Positions 30,838-32,323 of a DNA stretch of 32,323 nt are shown piece after piece; within the stretch, counting starts at the first letter, position 1; every line of letters begins with the position of its first letter. Position numbers and translations under genes: made by a program. The DNA is from Paraglomus occultum (taxonomy: Eukaryota; Glomeromycota; Glomeromycetes; Paraglomerales; Paraglomeraceae). The notes beneath the pieces are model-generated. The model did not search any database. It was not told the DNA's origin and was given only the letters and a program-made list of their open reading frames with translations. The stretch is taken from contig CAJVPJ010000244.1 of assembly GCA_910592205.1 (NCBI GenBank), positions 1 to 32,323 on the forward strand. The letters are read 5' to 3'.

Positions 30838-31718
30838 CTAATATGCGCGGATCGAATAACGATGTTCCGATTTTGTATAAGTTTCACCGGTATTTAAATC
30901 GTAATAATATCCTTCATCATCATCATCATCAGAAAATCCACAGAACCCATCATAATCAGAGAGTTCCGAGTTAGAATCTAAAGAATCATCGGGTTCACCT
31001 ATCTCTTCCTCCAGTAAAGATTCGGCTTTCTCGTTTATGTTATTATCATCATTTATAGTTTCTTGTTTATCCTTTGAAATTGCTCCAGTAGATATGCTTA
31101 TCTCTTTTACCAGTAAAGATTTGTTATCCTCACTTATCATATTAGACGATGGGATAGAGGAAGTAGATGTTCCTGAATTTTTGTTTTCCTTCTCATCCCG
31201 TAACTCAGCCAGAGGCAGACTCACATCAATGCTATAATCAAAGGATACATTATCTATAATATACTGGATTTCCTTTTTGTTAATTTAGATATACTGTCAG
31301 CAGAAAAGGAATCAATGCGATAAATTTTATCCATACCTATTGCATCGAAAAGTTTATAAAGCTTCTTTGCTTTTTCGATTCTCTTACGTAAAAGGCTAGC
31401 AGAAGTGTCTGCGGGTAACTGTGCTTTCACTTCTTTATTTAAAATTCTACTAACAGTATTGGATTCTGGATCAACTTGTCTTTCCGATGCTATTTCATTA
31501 CGTCTCTGAATAATAACCTTTCCAAATAGGCAATAACACGCGATAGCTTCTTGGGTTTTACGATCAGCAAGAATTATAGCATCACAAAGTTTTTCATATA
31601 AAAGCGTAAAGTTAGTATTGCTGGGCAGAGGTTCCACTTCATCCTGGGCATTAGTTGCCACATTGCTATTTATATTATAATTGTTAATAGAACTTGAGTT
31701 TTCAGAAATTTCTGACAT
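30838..31718 (-). CDS. Hypothetical family protein, broken by a -1 frameshift in an A run
   Basis: The minus-strand ATG at 31718 opens MSEISENSS, an Asn/Ser-rich leader. A helical Lys/Glu-rich core follows: LYEKLCDAIILADRKTQEA, CYCLFGKVIIQRRNEI, VDPESNTVSRILNKE, LLRKRIEKAKKLYKLFDAI and RIDSFSADSISKL. The frame stops at 31254, 154 aa. Sequence of the same family style (EIQYIIDNVSFDYSIDVSLP) continues without a gap in the next frame to 30838. The change maps to the run of five T (A on the coding strand) at 31274-31278; a sixth base would restore the frame. The C-terminal half is Ser/Asp/Glu-rich (FSDDDDDEGYYYDLNTG). I recall this core as a repeated protein family of AM fungi; I know no function and see no catalytic motif. 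It may be an assembly error rather than a pseudogene. Confidence 0.7.
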
Positions 31719-31872
31719 GATTTTCTGTACTTTGTCTTGAGATCTAAGATTCTTTTCTCTTATTTTCTCACTGTATGACGTGAAAAATAGAAATTGCACG
31801 TCAAGCCACTTACATATCTTGATGGCTCTCGGATGACGATACAAATGCAATCTACACACCACCTGATGAGCA

Positions 31873-31980
31873 GACTATAAATATCCCATCTTAATCTTTG
31901 ACGTGGCAAACGCAAAACGCACGTCACTCGAATGACTTGGCAAACACAAAACGCTCGTCATTTTCGGGATAGTTATAGTC
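31873..31980. mobile_element. Short inverted-repeat element (MITE-like) with an inner tandem repeat
   Basis: Ends gactataaatatccc (31873-31887) and gggatagttatagtc (31966-31980) are inverted repeats with one mismatch. Inside are two 28-bp copies of 'tgac(g/t)tggcaaac(g/a)caaa' type at 31899-31926 and 31933-31960 (period 34), each itself bounded by tgac...gtca. No ORF. The end motif recurs in the palindrome next door. Confidence 0.6.
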
Positions 31981-31983
31981 CGA

Positions 31984-32033
31984 CCTAAGTGGGATATTTG
32001 GAGTCTGTACAGACTCCAAATATCTCACTTAGG
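31984..32033. repeat. 50-bp near-perfect palindrome
   Basis: The arms pair at 24 of 25 positions around the centre tgtaca at 32006-32011; the single mismatch is 31992/32025. Each arm contains gggatatttggagtc or its complement, close to the ends of the adjacent inverted-repeat element (13 of 15). It sits exactly where the reverse-transcriptase frame breaks off. Confidence 0.85.
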
Positions 32034-32322
32034 CTTTTGACCAGTCTACAGATAGAGCAAAGGAGTTAGGAAGAAGAAAGTCTAAAGTAAGGAATGAATT
32101 AATGTCAAGGATAGTATCATAAATAGAATGATGTTTCATAAAACCAATTTGGTCAGGGTGGATAAGAATGGAAGCATGTGCTTGAAATCGGGTAGCGAGA
32201 ATGGTTGAGAGAAGCTTAATATCAGTGTTTGAAAGAACTATTGGACGAAGATTGTCTACATATCTAGGATCAGAGTTTTTCTTATGTATAAGGGTAATAA
32301 TGGTTTCAGACCAAGATGGAGG
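32029..32322 (-). pseudogene. LINE-type reverse transcriptase fragment, cut at both ends
   Basis: A 97-codon minus-strand frame enters from the right window edge: WSETIITLIHKKNSDP, then YVDNLRPIVLSNTDIKLLST, HPDQIGFMKHHSIYDTI and ALSVDWSKA. These are reverse-transcriptase blocks 1, 2 and the start of block A (FxxDxxKAFD; the first catalytic Asp is in SVDWSKA) of non-LTR elements. The frame then meets a stop inside the palindrome, so blocks B-E (including the Y/F-x-D-D box) are absent downstream. The 5' part lies outside the window. LINEs normally lose 5' sequence, so this internal break points to a later insertion or rearrangement. Confidence 0.85.
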
Positions 32323-32323
32323 T

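Noticed and set aside
1-32323. CRISPR array
   Set aside because: No set of short identical direct repeats with regular spacers; tandem repeats present are imperfect and contiguous.

Overview
The window looks like nuclear DNA of an early-diverging fungus, most likely an arbuscular mycorrhizal fungus (Glomeromycotina, Rhizophagus-like). The base composition is AT-rich. Genes carry many short introns, mostly 65-130 nt and up to 375 nt, with GTAAGT/GTTAGT-type donors. The genes include an animal-like UHRF1 homologue, a SAM-domain Crinkler (CRN) NTPase, a protein family that I recall (unverified) as repeated in AM-fungal genomes, and abundant decayed transposons. The species call is inference from remembered families; no search was run.

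Left part (1-8.2 kb): about 2.1 kb with no gene, then a five-exon DnaJ/DnaJ-X co-chaperone (minus, 2153-3802) with a zinc ribbon in front of the J domain. Divergent from it is an intronless 639-aa UBL-PHD-SRA-RING protein (UHRF1 type, plus, 4311-6230). A four-exon 14-3-3 gene follows (minus, 6792-8158).

Middle left (8.2-16.7 kb): an accessory and decayed zone. It holds a multi-frameshift relic of an unknown minus-strand protein (9.0-10.4 kb), two kinds of imperfect tandem repeat (12.07-12.65 and 13.0-13.3 kb), a pogo-type transposase fragment with its terminal repeat, and a 99-bp hairpin element. It ends with a relic IS607-type transposon: a serine-recombinase TnpA (14.9-15.3 kb) followed by a TnpB/Fanzor2-type RuvC nuclease (15.3-16.1 kb). 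Both IS607 genes are broken.

Middle (16.7-22.3 kb): two intact housekeeping-type RNA-binding genes. One is a six-exon seven-CCHC-knuckle protein (CNBP/Gis2/Byr3 type, plus, 16846-18106). The other is a six-exon 761-aa three-RRM protein (minus, 19379-22230).

Right part (22.3-32.3 kb): about 3 kb with mostly nothing recognisable, then a decayed family ORF, a MULE transposase relic, the SAM-CRN gene with a 15-nt microexon and one frameshift (minus, 28016-30221), a second family gene broken by a -1 shift in a homopolymer (minus, 30838-31718), two inverted-repeat structures, and the 5' portion of a LINE-type reverse transcriptase cut off at a 50-bp palindrome at the right edge.

The conserved genes (chaperone, UHRF1, 14-3-3, CCHC, RRM) sit in separate blocks between TE-rich blocks. 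The UHRF1 homologue suggests maintenance of CG methylation in this genome, which would be a plausible means of silencing the surrounding elements; that link is inference.
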